Positions 1 through 7,098 of a DNA stretch of 19,813 nucleotides are shown here, piece after piece. The translations under genes and the position numbers were made by a program. Origin of the DNA: Paracoccaceae bacterium (GTDB lineage: Bacteria > Pseudomonadota > Alphaproteobacteria > Rhodobacterales > Rhodobacteraceae); the NCBI GenBank assembly GCA_030626365.1, contig DAOUPC010000010.1, positions 1 to 19,813 of the forward strand. Direction: 5' to 3'. The notes under the pieces were generated by a model that did not search any database, was not told the origin of the DNA, and saw only the letters and a program-made list of their open reading frames with translations. Position 1 is the stretch's first letter. Every line of letters begins with the position of its first letter.

Positions 1-501
1 GAATGGGCCAGCGCCATGGGGGCCACCGTGATCGGGGTCACCCCATCGCCTGAAAAGGCCCGCACCGCCAAACAGGCAGGGGCCGCGCATGTGATCCAGC
101 CCGGCCTGCAAAGCCTTGAACAACAGGTGCGCGATCTGACCGGCGGACACGGGGTTGATGTGGTGTTTGATGCGGTCGGGCGCGATAGTTTCGACCATTC
201 GGTTGCCGCATTGCGCCCCTGCGGACACCTTGTGTCTTACGGGCAGGCATCCGGCGATATCGGGTCGCGTGACATCGGTGCCCTTGCAGCCAGCTCGCTG
301 ACCCTGTCACGCCCGAATTACGGCCATTACACAGACACTTATGAAAAGGTTCACCAAGCCAGCACCGCCGTTTGGGATGCCCTGTCGCGCGGGGTGATTA
401 CCGCGCAGATCGGCCAGCGATTTGCCCTTGCCGACGCGGATCGGGCCCACAGGGCGCTGGAAAACCGCAAGACCCAGGGGTCGACCATTTTGCTGCCATA
501 G
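1..501 (+). CDS. Quinone oxidoreductase-like zinc-free alcohol dehydrogenase, C-terminal part
   Basis: This is the 3' end of a medium-chain dehydrogenase/reductase of the quinone oxidoreductase (QOR/zeta-crystallin) type. The frame is open from base 1 (reading EWASAMGATVIGVTPSPEKA) and ends at TAG 499-501, so the start lies outside the window. About 166 residues remain of a usual length near 325. Visible landmarks are the second half of the Rossmann fold (GATVIGVTPSPEKARTA), the segment DVVFDAVGRDSFDHSVAALR, then CGHLVSYGQASGD, all typical of NADPH-binding QOR enzymes. The C-terminus (AHRALENRKTQGSTILLP) matches the family's closing strand. Members reduce quinones or enones with NADPH in the cytoplasm; the substrate cannot be told from this fragment. 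The gene is convergent with the methyltransferase-like gene at 576-1157. Confidence 0.9.
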   Translation, partial: EWASAMGATVIGVTPSPEKARTAKQAGAAHVIQPGLQSLEQQVRDLTGGHGVDVVFDAVGRDSFDHSVAALRPCGHLVSYGQASGDIGSRDIGALAASSLTLSRPNYGHYTDTYEKVHQASTAVWDALSRGVITAQIGQRFALADADRAHRALENRKTQGSTILLP

Positions 502-510
502 CGCGCACCA

Positions 511-561
511 TGAACCCGGTTTGGTTCAGGCGCACTGCCCATGCCCATTGCCCCGTGGCAA
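511..561. terminator. Two short hairpins between convergent genes
   Basis: The 74-nt gap between two converging stop codons holds two small perfect dyads. TGAACC (511-516) pairs with GGTTCA (523-528) across a 6-nt loop, and TTGCC (548-552) pairs with GGCAA (557-561) across the loop CCGT. Neither is followed by a T-run on either strand, so they are not classical intrinsic terminators. The position suggests a weak bidirectional 3'-end structure. This is inference from base pairing only. Confidence 0.25.
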
Positions 562-575
562 GGCCGGACATGTCC

Positions 576-1157
576 CTAAAAATGGTTATTAAAGGCCCGC
601 AGGATCTTTGCCATATCCGCCTTTGGGAATTCGGTTTCCCCTGTTTCAAAAAGCGCCATGTTACCGCGAAATTCCTTGGGCTCCAAATAATCTTCGATCA
701 TGTGATAGCCACGGCGCTTTTTATAGTCATCAAACAGGATGGTGGTTTTCTTCTGGCATCGCAGCATGGTGGTCAGCGCACAAGCCACCCGAAACCGTCC
801 ATCAACCATGACCACATCAGGCTGGCGGAATTCGGGGTGATCCCAGATCGACAGCGGGTACAAATGATACCATTTGAATTTGCTGCCATCGATGGGCGAG
901 CCCCATTTGCCGGTCCGACCAATGTCCACATAATGCATGAGAACCTTTGACGGGCATTCACTGGCCTTCAGGTACCTGCCAAGGTCGCGCGCCCATCGTT
1001 TGTCGCTTTCAACGGAAAAGATGGTTTTTCCCGGCATTTCCGCCGCCAGTACCGTGGACCCCCCGCTGCCATATTCCAGAATGGTTTCTGAGCGGGCATA
1101 GATTTCTCTTACCCAATCGCTCACTTCGGCGGTAAATGTCAGAACAGGTCTTTTCAT
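576..1157 (-). CDS. SAM-dependent methyltransferase-like protein
   Basis: A 193-residue protein begins MKRPVLTFTAEVSDW. The ATG at 1157 was chosen because the conserved-looking fold starts just after it and AAGG lies about 9 nt upstream. The frame stays open further upstream, but that stretch looks non-coding. ILEYGSGGST (residues 26-35) resembles the glycine-rich SAM-binding motif I of class I methyltransferases. FSVESDKRWARDL supplies the acidic residue (Glu50) expected at the end of strand 2, and DVVMVDGRFRVACALT resembles the motif around strands 4-5. A charged tail (FDDYKKRRGYHMIEDYL) follows. The acceptor substrate is unknown. The gene diverges from murJ across a 244-bp gap and converges on the upstream oxidoreductase. 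It could instead be a methyltransferase-fold protein without that activity. Confidence 0.75.
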   Translation of the reverse strand: MKRPVLTFTAEVSDWVREIYARSETILEYGSGGSTVLAAEMPGKTIFSVESDKRWARDLGRYLKASECPSKVLMHYVDIGRTGKWGSPIDGSKFKWYHLYPLSIWDHPEFRQPDVVMVDGRFRVACALTTMLRCQKKTTILFDDYKKRRGYHMIEDYLEPKEFRGNMALFETGETEFPKADMAKILRAFNNHF

Positions 1158-1239
1158 TGTTGTGGCCTTGAATGTGGGGGAACGCGTGCCCAAAACTTGC
1201 ATGGAATTCAGGCAGGATGCCAGCCTCTTGTCGCGATTT

Positions 1240-1265
1240 CCCGCTGATCGCGGGCCCCGTGGCCC
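1240..1265. promoter_or_regulatory. Overlapping alternative hairpins in the divergent spacer
   Basis: The 244-bp spacer between the methyltransferase-like gene and murJ contains two perfect 5-bp hairpins that share bases. CCCGC (1240-1244) pairs with GCGGG (1250-1254), and GGGCC (1252-1256) pairs with GGCCC (1261-1265). Both cannot form at once. On the minus strand they would lie in the leader of the methyltransferase-like gene. The same spacer has two direct copies of CCGGATAAG at 1316-1324 and 1329-1337, 13 nt apart, nearer murJ. No convincing promoter hexamers were found for either gene. Confidence 0.2.
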
Positions 1266-1401
1266 AAATGGGTCACTCTTGCCCCGCATCGCGCACCTTT
1301 CACCCTGCCCGGGAACCGGATAAGCATGCCGGATAAGAATATCGGGCAGGACAGGAAAAAGGCTGACAATCTGTGTCGACCCTCTCAGCAGTGAATAGAA
1401 C

Positions 1402-2943
1402 ATGAAACCAATCCGCCTGATGTCCGGTTTTCTGACCGTGGGTATGTGGACCATGGCCAGTCGGGTACTGGGGTTCGTGCGCGATGCGATGATCCTGGCC
1501 TTTCTGGGCACCGGCCCCCTGTACGAGGCCTATGTGGTCGCCTTTCGCCTGCCCAACATGTTCCGCCGGTTCTTTGCCGAGGGCGCGTTCAACATGGCCT
1601 TTGTGCCGATGTTTTCAGGCAAGCTGGAAAAAGGCGAGGATTCACAGCGCTTTGCCGAAGATGCCTTTGCCGGGCTGGCCTCTGTTCTGATTGTGCTGAC
1701 GCTGGTTTCCCAGGCGGCAATGCCCTGGCTGATCTATGGGCTGGCCGCCGGGTTCGCGGGGCAGGAACAGTTTGATCTGTCGGTGGATTTTGGCCGCATC
1801 GCCTTTCCCTATATCCTGTTCATCTCTCTGGCGGCGCTGTTGTCGGGGGTGCTGAATGCCACCGGTCGCTTTGCGGCTGCTGCTGCGGCCCCTGTCCTGC
1901 TGAATGTGCTGCTGGTCACGTCAATGGGGCTGGCGGCCACCTTTGGTGGCGATGTGGCGCGCGCACTGATCTGGATGATTCCGGTTGCGGGCGTCGCCCA
2001 ACTGGCGCTGGTCTGGGTGGCCGCTGTGCGGGCCGGGGTTGGCATACGGCTGCGCCGCCCGCGCTGGACGCCGGATATGGCCCGGCTGGTGACGGTCGCA
2101 GTGCCCGCGGCACTGGCCGGAGGGGTGGTGCAGATCAACCTGCTGGTGGGTCAACAGGTTGCCAGCTATTTCGATCACGCGGTGGGCTGGCTTTATGCCG
2201 CTGACCGGCTTTACCAACTGCCTCTGGGGGTGGTGGGCATTGCCATTGGCGTGGTGTTACTGCCCGATCTCAGCCGCCGTCTGGCCGCAAAGGATGAAAC
2301 CGGGGCGCGTCACGCCCTTAGCCGCGCCGGAGAGGTCTCTCTGGCGCTGACCATCCCATCGGCGGTGGCGCTGGTGGTGATCCCGCTGCCACTGGTTTCG
2401 GTGCTGTTTGAACGCGGTGCCTTTGGCATGACCGACAGTGTGGCGGTTGCCGGTGCCGTGGCAATCTATGGGCTTGGCCTGCCGGCTTTTGTGTTGCAAA
2501 AAATCTTGCAACCACAGTTCTTTGCCCGTGGGGACACCAAATCACCGTTTCGCTATGCGCTGATGGCCATGGGGGTCAATGTGGCCTTGGCCATCGGGTT
2601 GATCCCGTGGCTTGGCTGGCTGGCACCCGCCGTTGCCACCACGCTGGCCGGTTGGGCGATGGTTGCCCTGCTGTTCAATGGCACGCGCCCCTTTGGTGAT
2701 GTGGCCCGGTTTGATGCGCGGTTCCGGTCGCGTATATGGCGGATCTGCGTTGCGGCGGCGGTCATGGGTGGCGCGCTTTGGGGGGGGCAACGGATATTGG
2801 CCCCGGCGCTGAATACCGGCGGGTGGCGCTATCTTGCGCTGGCGGCCCTCGTTGTTACCGGCATCGTGGTTTATTTTGGCGTTGCTCAACTGATCGGCGC
2901 GGTGCGCCTGTCTGAATTCCGCCAAGCCGCAAAAAGGCGATAA
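1402..2943 (+). CDS. murJ: Lipid II flippase MurJ
   Basis: This encodes the inner-membrane flippase that moves lipid II across the cytoplasmic membrane for peptidoglycan synthesis (MOP exporter superfamily, formerly MviN). At 513 residues it has the usual length for MurJ. The N-terminus is diagnostic: SRVLGFVRDAMI, then FRLPNMFRRFFAEGAFNMAF, carrying the conserved arginines that line the cavity (Arg21, Arg27 and Arg55 by comparison with E. coli MurJ). The rest consists of many hydrophobic segments, consistent with 13-14 membrane helices. GAFGMTDS, and PQFFARGDTKSPFRYALMAM in the second half, are also typical. The ATG at 1402 is the first usable start and has only a weak ribosome-binding sequence. 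In many alphaproteobacteria this gene lies near glnD or trpS; here trpS follows after one opposing gene. Confidence 0.97.
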   Translation: MKPIRLMSGFLTVGMWTMASRVLGFVRDAMILAFLGTGPLYEAYVVAFRLPNMFRRFFAEGAFNMAFVPMFSGKLEKGEDSQRFAEDAFAGLASVLIVLTLVSQAAMPWLIYGLAAGFAGQEQFDLSVDFGRIAFPYILFISLAALLSGVLNATGRFAAAAAAPVLLNVLLVTSMGLAATFGGDVARALIWMIPVAGVAQLALVWVAAVRAGVGIRLRRPRWTPDMARLVTVAVPAALAGGVVQINLLVGQQVASYFDHAVGWLYAADRLYQLPLGVVGIAIGVVLLPDLSRRLAAKDETGARHALSRAGEVSLALTIPSAVALVVIPLPLVSVLFERGAFGMTDSVAVAGAVAIYGLGLPAFVLQKILQPQFFARGDTKSPFRYALMAMGVNVALAIGLIPWLGWLAPAVATTLAGWAMVALLFNGTRPFGDVARFDARFRSRIWRICVAAAVMGGALWGGQRILAPALNTGGWRYLALAALVVTGIVVYFGVAQLIGAVRLSEFRQAAKRR

Positions 2944-2981
2944 CCATGCCACCACGCCCCCATCCCCTTACCTGCCCGCTC

Positions 2982-3003
2982 AAAAACTAATCGCGGTGCC
3001 GCG
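2982..3003 (-). terminator. Possible intrinsic terminator of the rhomboid-like gene
   Basis: On the minus strand, just past the stop at 3031, CGCG (3003-3000) pairs with CGCG (2995-2992) around a short loop inside CGCGGCACCGCG. It is followed within a few bases by ATTAGTTTTT (down to about 2982). A GC-rich hairpin plus a T-run fits a weak Rho-independent terminator. The stem is short, so confidence is limited. The same 87-bp gap also follows the murJ stop on the other strand. Confidence 0.35.
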
Positions 3004-3030
3004 GGGGCCAAAAGAAAACGTCAACAATCC

Positions 3031-3717
3031 CTAATCCCGCTGTACCCCACGCCGCAGCCGCGCCCAACCGCCCGGCGAGACAAAGAATGACAATCCGAAC
3101 CCGGTCACAAACCCGCCCAGATCGGCGATCCAGTCATTCTGCAACCCGAACAGCAGGCCAAACACCAACTGCGCGCCCATCAGAAACGCGATCAACGTAA
3201 AGGCCCGCGCCTGATTGGCCCCAACCAGCGACAGCGATCGCCACAGCATATAGGTGAACGCCCCGATCAGCCCGTAAACCGGTGGAAACCCACCGATCAG
3301 CGGGTATGAATCCGTCGTCAGCACCGCATATCCCAGCGCGCCGCCAATTCCTGACAGCACAAAAATCAGCAACATTGCAATGCCACCGAAAACTTCGGCG
3401 ACCATCTTGCCCATCGCCAGCACAAACACCCCGACAAACAGTGCCTGCGTAAAGGAGCCATGCACAAACGGGTAGGACACAAACCGCATCAGATGTTCAA
3501 CCGGCCAGCGCCCTGTGTCCCACATCCAGCGAACGACATCGCCGGAAAAGGCATAGCTCTCAACCGCCTCCAGCCGCCAGCCAACCGCGCCCGGCCCACC
3601 GATCAACCCACGCGCCCCAAGTGAGAATACCACCTCAATCGCCATGATAATCAGAAATAACGCGGCCACCACCGGCGGCAGCGGATTGACCACCGGGGTA
3701 AAGGATTCACTGCTCAT
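3031..3717 (-). CDS. Rhomboid-fold membrane protein lacking catalytic residues
   Basis: A 228-residue polytopic membrane protein starts at ATG 3717 behind a good ribosome-binding site (GGAGG, 7 nt spacing). The order of landmarks follows rhomboid intramembrane proteases: RFVSYPFVHGSFTQALF, then EVFGGIAMLLIFVLSGIGGALGY, IGGFPPVYGLIGAFTYMLWR, and a last helix with DWIADLGGFVTGFGLSFF. By hand alignment to the family the catalytic serine of the GASG motif is replaced (IGGFPPVYG, Phe144), and the catalytic histidine before LGG is Asp199. The oxyanion His and Asn of the HxxxN motif are Gln91 and Val95. It therefore looks like a pseudoprotease that may bind membrane proteins rather than cut them. 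It is divergent from trpS, with a 123-bp spacer. Partners are unknown. Confidence 0.8.
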   Translation of the reverse strand: MSSESFTPVVNPLPPVVAALFLIIMAIEVVFSLGARGLIGGPGAVGWRLEAVESYAFSGDVVRWMWDTGRWPVEHLMRFVSYPFVHGSFTQALFVGVFVLAMGKMVAEVFGGIAMLLIFVLSGIGGALGYAVLTTDSYPLIGGFPPVYGLIGAFTYMLWRSLSLVGANQARAFTLIAFLMGAQLVFGLLFGLQNDWIADLGGFVTGFGLSFFVSPGGWARLRRGVQRD

Positions 3718-3732
3718 GTCATGGCCTCCATT

Positions 3733-3755
3733 GGGCTTCTTGTGGGCTTCTTTGT
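3733..3755. repeat. Short tandem duplication in the rhomboid leader
   Basis: GGGCTTCTTGT (3733-3743) is followed directly by GGGCTTCTTTGT (3744-3755), a near-perfect duplication of an 11-12-bp unit. It lies 16 nt upstream of the rhomboid-like start codon, on the side facing trpS. It may be slippage, or a doubled operator; nothing further supports a function. Confidence 0.4.
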
Positions 3756-3776
3756 GATACCGGCCAACAGCGCCTG

Positions 3777-3805
3777 TTGACGATACTTGGCCCCATGAGT
3801 AAGCG
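3777..3805 (+). promoter_or_regulatory. Possible trpS promoter
   Basis: TTGACG (3777-3782) matches a sigma-70 -35 element. Seventeen bases later TAAGCG (3800-3805) could serve as a poor -10. That would place transcription start roughly 25-30 nt before the trpS ATG. The -35 is good and the -10 is weak, so this is a tentative call. Confidence 0.3.
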
Positions 3806-3840
3806 GGGCAGACCGTTTTTTCCAGCCGGGAGTTACCGCA

Positions 3841-4863
3841 ATGACCGAAACAACCTTCACACCGCGCGTATTTTCCGGCATTCAGCCGTCCGGCGGGCTG
3901 ACGCTGGGCAATTATCTGGGCGCGATCAAACGGTTCGTGGACATGCAGGGCGATACCTTTGAAACCATCTATTGCATGGTCGATCTGCACGCGATCACCG
4001 TCTGGCAGAACCCCGCGGACCTGATCCACAACACCCGCGAATTGTGCGCCGGCTTTATCGCCGCCGGGATCGACCCGGAAAAGTCGATCCTGATCAATCA
4101 AAGTCAGGTCCCCGAACATGCCCAGCTTGGGTGGATATTCAACTGTGTCGCCCGCATGGGCTGGATGCAGCGAATGACCCAATTCAAGGACAAGGCTGGC
4201 AAGAATGCGCAGAATGCCTCGCTTGGGCTGTTTGGTTATCCGGCGCTGATGGCGGCCGACATTCTGGTTTACCACGCCACCCATGTGCCGGTGGGCGAGG
4301 ACCAGAAACAGCACCTTGAACTGACCCGCGATATCGCCGCCAAGTTCAACCCTGACTATGGCGTTGATTTCTTTCCCATGACCGAACCGGTGATCGAAGG
4401 GGCCGCCACACGGGTTATGTCCCTGCGTGACGGGTCCAAGAAAATGTCAAAGTCCGATCCGTCGGATGCCAGCCGCATCAACATGACCGACGATGCAGAC
4501 GCCATCGCCAGAAAAATCCGCAAGGCCAAGACCGACCCGGATGCCCTGCCATCCGAGGTAAAAGGGCTTGAGGGTCGCCCCGAGGCGCGCAATCTGATAA
4601 ATATCTATGCCGCCCTGTCCGACCAAAGCGTCGATCAGGTCCTGGCCGAGGTTGGCGGCAAACAGTTTGGCGCATTCAAACCGATGCTGGCCGAACTGGC
4701 CGTGTCAAAGCTTGGCCCTATCTCATCCGAAATGGCCCGCCTGATGAATGACCCGGCCGAAATTGACCGCATCCTGTCGCGTGGGTCCCTGCGGGCCCGC
4801 GAAATCACCGCGCCGATCCTGCGCAAGACTTATGATATCGTGGGTATGGTTGCGCCGGTCTGA
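3841..4863 (+). CDS. trpS: Tryptophan-tRNA ligase
   Basis: This is cytoplasmic tryptophanyl-tRNA synthetase, a class Ic enzyme that charges tRNA-Trp using ATP. Its 340 residues match the bacterial length. The HIGH-type motif appears as PSGGLTLGNYLGAI (residues 16-29), and the KMSKS loop is intact at residues 201-205 within DGSKKMSKSDPSDA. GEDQKQHLELTRDIA and the Rossmann-fold segment IYCMVDLHAIT are also characteristic. The ATG at 3841 follows GGGAG with 8 nt spacing; the leader CGGGAGTTACC is shared with the binding-protein gene at 8285. It is divergent from the rhomboid-like gene and followed after 90 bp by the aminotransferase. Nothing is odd about the coding sequence. Confidence 0.98.
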   Translation: MTETTFTPRVFSGIQPSGGLTLGNYLGAIKRFVDMQGDTFETIYCMVDLHAITVWQNPADLIHNTRELCAGFIAAGIDPEKSILINQSQVPEHAQLGWIFNCVARMGWMQRMTQFKDKAGKNAQNASLGLFGYPALMAADILVYHATHVPVGEDQKQHLELTRDIAAKFNPDYGVDFFPMTEPVIEGAATRVMSLRDGSKKMSKSDPSDASRINMTDDADAIARKIRKAKTDPDALPSEVKGLEGRPEARNLINIYAALSDQSVDQVLAEVGGKQFGAFKPMLAELAVSKLGPISSEMARLMNDPAEIDRILSRGSLRAREITAPILRKTYDIVGMVAPV

Positions 4864-4953
4864 AGCCACCCGGCGCACGAGTCACGCATAAAAGGTCTGG
4901 ACCTATGACCCAATTTCGCCCTACCCTGCCCCCATCATAAGGGAGGCACCAGA

Positions 4954-5817
4954 ATGGCGACCGGCACCAATATCCGCACCTATTTCAACGGACAGTGGCA
5001 CAAAGGCGACGTGTCGATCATACGTGCGGCAGATCACGGCGCATGGCTGGGGTCGGCTGTGTTTGACGGGGCCCGGTATTTCGACGGGCTGGCTCCTGAT
5101 CTGGGTGCCCATTGCGCGCGGGTCAACCGCTCGGCCAGTGCTTTGATGTTGACGCCGACAATCACCACCGATGCGATGATTGATCTGGTCCGCGAAGGGC
5201 TGGAAAGCTATGCCAAGGACACCCCGGTCTATATCCGCCCAATGTATTGGGGCATCGACGGCGATGCGACGGCCATCGTGCCCAGCCCCGACACAACCGG
5301 CTTTGCCATCTGCCTTGAGCAAATCCCCATGGCCCCGCCCAGCGCCAGCGTCACACTGACCCGCACCCGGTTTCACCGTCCCGTGCTGGAGGACGCCGTG
5401 GTCAACGCCAAGGCGGGCTGCCTTTACCCCAACAACGCCCGTATGCTGACCGAGGCCCGCAGCAAGGGGTTTTCCAACGCGCTGGTGGCCGATGCCATCG
5501 GCAATGTTGCCGAAACCGGCACCGCCAACATATTCATGGTCCGCGACGGCGAGGTGTTCACCCCGGTGGCCAACGGCACATTTCTGGCCGGGATCACCCG
5601 TGCGCGGCACATGTCAAACCTGCGCGCCGATGGCCTGACCGTTCATGAAACCGTCCTGACGTTTGACGATTTCCATGCGGCAGACGAGGTATTCATGTCC
5701 GGCAACATGTCCAAGGTCACGCCGGTCACCGCCTTTGACGACACGCAATACCAGATCGGGCCAGTCACCCGGCGCGTGCGTGAAATGTACTGGGACTGGG
5801 CCGCATCCAACGGATGA
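4954..5817 (+). CDS. Class IV PLP aminotransferase, branched-chain type
   Basis: This is a 287-residue fold-type IV pyridoxal-phosphate enzyme of the branched-chain aminotransferase/D-amino-acid transaminase family. The family transfers amino groups between branched-chain amino acids and 2-oxoglutarate in the cytoplasm. The PLP lysine is expected at Lys153 in NAKAGCLYPNNARMLTEA, and Glu187 in NVAETGTANIFMVRDGEVFTP matches the glutamate that contacts the cofactor nitrogen. The N-terminal segment ADHGAWLGSAVFDGARYF is the usual substrate-side motif. The start is clear: GGGAGG lies 7 nt before ATG 4954. Family members differ in substrate (IlvE, DadA-like or aminodeoxychorismate lyase), and I cannot separate them with certainty. 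The PNNARML sequence favours the branched-chain group common in Rhodobacteraceae. It appears to be transcribed on its own. Confidence 0.88.
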   Translation: MATGTNIRTYFNGQWHKGDVSIIRAADHGAWLGSAVFDGARYFDGLAPDLGAHCARVNRSASALMLTPTITTDAMIDLVREGLESYAKDTPVYIRPMYWGIDGDATAIVPSPDTTGFAICLEQIPMAPPSASVTLTRTRFHRPVLEDAVVNAKAGCLYPNNARMLTEARSKGFSNALVADAIGNVAETGTANIFMVRDGEVFTPVANGTFLAGITRARHMSNLRADGLTVHETVLTFDDFHAADEVFMSGNMSKVTPVTAFDDTQYQIGPVTRRVREMYWDWAASNG

Positions 5818-5903
5818 CATGATACCATAAGGTCCACTTTGCAAATGCACCTGTTGCCAGTGGCTTGGGCATATTGCATCATCTTCAAAAGGGAGCAAAA
5901 GCC

Positions 5904-6359
5904 ATGCGTAAATTCCTGGTCGTTCTGGACGATAGCACTGAATGCCTGAATGCAATGCGGTTTGCCGCCATGCGCGCCGCCCATACCGGCGGCGGTGTGG
6001 CCATTCTGTCGATCATTGCACCGGAAGAGTTCAATCACTGGATTGGCGTCGGTGAAGTGATGCGCGAAGAGGCCCGCGAACGTATTCGCGCCCATTTCGA
6101 GGTGTTCGCCAAATGGATGCGCGACCGGCAAGGGGTTGATCCCGAACTGATCCTGCGCGAAGGCGAGGCGGTATCGGAAATTCTGGCCCAGATAAAGGAA
6201 GACCCGGAAATCGGGGTTCTGGTTCTGGGGGCGGGTGACGACAAGAAAGGTCCGGGGCCGCTGGTGTCGCAAATGACCCGTGCATCGGGAGCTTTGCCGA
6301 TTCCGATCACCATCGTTCCGGGTGACCTGAGCAAAGAAAAGCTCGAGGCGATCACATAA
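5904..6359 (+). CDS. Universal stress protein family (UspA-like)
   Basis: A 151-residue single-domain universal stress protein. It opens MRKFLVVLDDSTECLNAMRF, the standard first strand and helix, with the acidic pair that contacts nucleotide in ATP-binding members. It continues GGGVAILSIIAPEEF, RERIRAHFEVFAKWM, then IGVLVLGAG and IPITIVPGDL. ATG 5904 was chosen over an upstream in-frame ATG at 5865 because it has GGGAG at correct spacing and begins at the domain edge. The glycine loop usually read as GxxGxxxxxxxxxG(S/T) is replaced by GAGDDKKGPGPLVSQM, so ATP binding is uncertain. Such proteins act in the cytoplasm in stress survival. It stands alone between the aminotransferase and the Nfu operon. 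Confidence 0.92.
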   Translation: MRKFLVVLDDSTECLNAMRFAAMRAAHTGGGVAILSIIAPEEFNHWIGVGEVMREEARERIRAHFEVFAKWMRDRQGVDPELILREGEAVSEILAQIKEDPEIGVLVLGAGDDKKGPGPLVSQMTRASGALPIPITIVPGDLSKEKLEAIT

Positions 6360-6389
6360 TTCCGGGGTGCCCGGTCTTTGGCGCGGGTG

Positions 6390-6430
6390 GGTATGGCCAG
6401 AGGGCATGGCCAGAAGGTATGGCTGGCCAT
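6390..6430. repeat. Three 13-bp tandem repeats forming alternative hairpins
   Basis: Between the stress-protein gene and the Nfu gene lie three adjacent 13-bp units: GGTATGGCCAGAG (6390-6402), GGCATGGCCAGAA (6403-6415) and GGTATGGCTGGCC (6416-6428). ATGGCCAG occurs at 6393-6400 and 6406-6413, and its exact complement CTGGCCAT is at 6423-6430. The 3' arm can therefore pair with either upstream copy, and pairing with the first copy can be extended by the flanking GTGGG and CCCAC. No T-run follows, so an intrinsic terminator is doubtful. It may be a bidirectional mRNA end or an mRNA-stabilising structure. Confidence 0.6.
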
Positions 6431-6456
6431 CGCCCACTTTAGAATCATTCCAAACC

Positions 6457-6485
6457 TTGACTTACCTCTGAACCGGCAGCATATC
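6457..6485 (+). promoter_or_regulatory. Probable promoter of the nfu-tsaB-rimI operon
   Basis: TTGACT (6457-6462) is a five-of-six match to the -35 consensus. With a 17-nt spacer, CATATC (6480-6485) sits at the -10 position. This predicts a transcript starting near 6492 with a short leader that contains GGAG ahead of ATG 6514. I could not recognise a convincing iron-responsive operator here, although Fe-S genes in this family are often iron regulated. Confidence 0.5.
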
Positions 6486-6513
6486 AGGTGGTAAGCAGAA
6501 CGGAGACGCGCCC

Positions 6514-7077
6514 ATGTTCATCCAGACCGAATCGACCCCGAATCCGGCAACCCTGAAATTCCTGCCCGGCCAGACCGTGCTTGAGGCAGGAACCGCCGAC
6601 TTTCCTTCGTCCGAAACCGCAGGCACATCGCCTTTGGCAACCCGCATTTTTGCGGTTACCGGCGTCGTGGCCGTGTTCTTTGGCAATGATTTCGTGACCG
6701 TAACCAAAGAGGATGCGGTGGAATGGGACCATATCAAACCGGCGATCCTGGGCGCGGTGATGGAACATTACCAATCCGGCCAGCCAGCAATAGAAGGTCC
6801 GCAGGACACGGCATCTGGCCATGCAGAGCATACCGGCGAAGATGCCGAAATCGTTAACCAGATCAAAGAGCTGCTGGACAGTCGCGTGCGCCCTGCCGTG
6901 GCACAGGATGGCGGCGACATCACCTTTCACGGTTTTGACCGGGGCGTGGTATACCTGCATATGCAGGGGGCCTGCGCGGGCTGCCCATCCTCGACACTGA
7001 CCCTGAAAATGGGCATCGAAAACCTGCTGCGCCACTATATCCCGGAAGTGACCGAGGTACGCCCGGTCGCCGTCTGA
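6514..7077 (+). CDS. NifU family Fe-S cluster carrier (Nfu1-type)
   Basis: A 187-residue two-domain Nfu protein that carries and delivers iron-sulfur clusters to apoproteins in the cytoplasm. Residues 1-85 form the Nfu N-terminal domain, starting MFIQTESTPNPATLKFLPGQ, the classical opening of Nfu1-type proteins. After a linker rich in Gly, His and acidic residues (about 88-110), the NifU C-terminal domain spans roughly 112-180. Its CxxC cluster ligand is Cys154 and Cys157 in GACAGCPSSTLTLKMG. The ATG follows GGAG at 8 nt. It is 21 nt upstream of tsaB on the same strand, so co-transcription is likely. E. coli NfuA has a different N-terminal domain, so that symbol is not used. Confidence 0.95.
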   Translation: MFIQTESTPNPATLKFLPGQTVLEAGTADFPSSETAGTSPLATRIFAVTGVVAVFFGNDFVTVTKEDAVEWDHIKPAILGAVMEHYQSGQPAIEGPQDTASGHAEHTGEDAEIVNQIKELLDSRVRPAVAQDGGDITFHGFDRGVVYLHMQGACAGCPSSTLTLKMGIENLLRHYIPEVTEVRPVAV

Positions 7078-7098
7078 GCGACAGGCGTTTAAGCCAAG

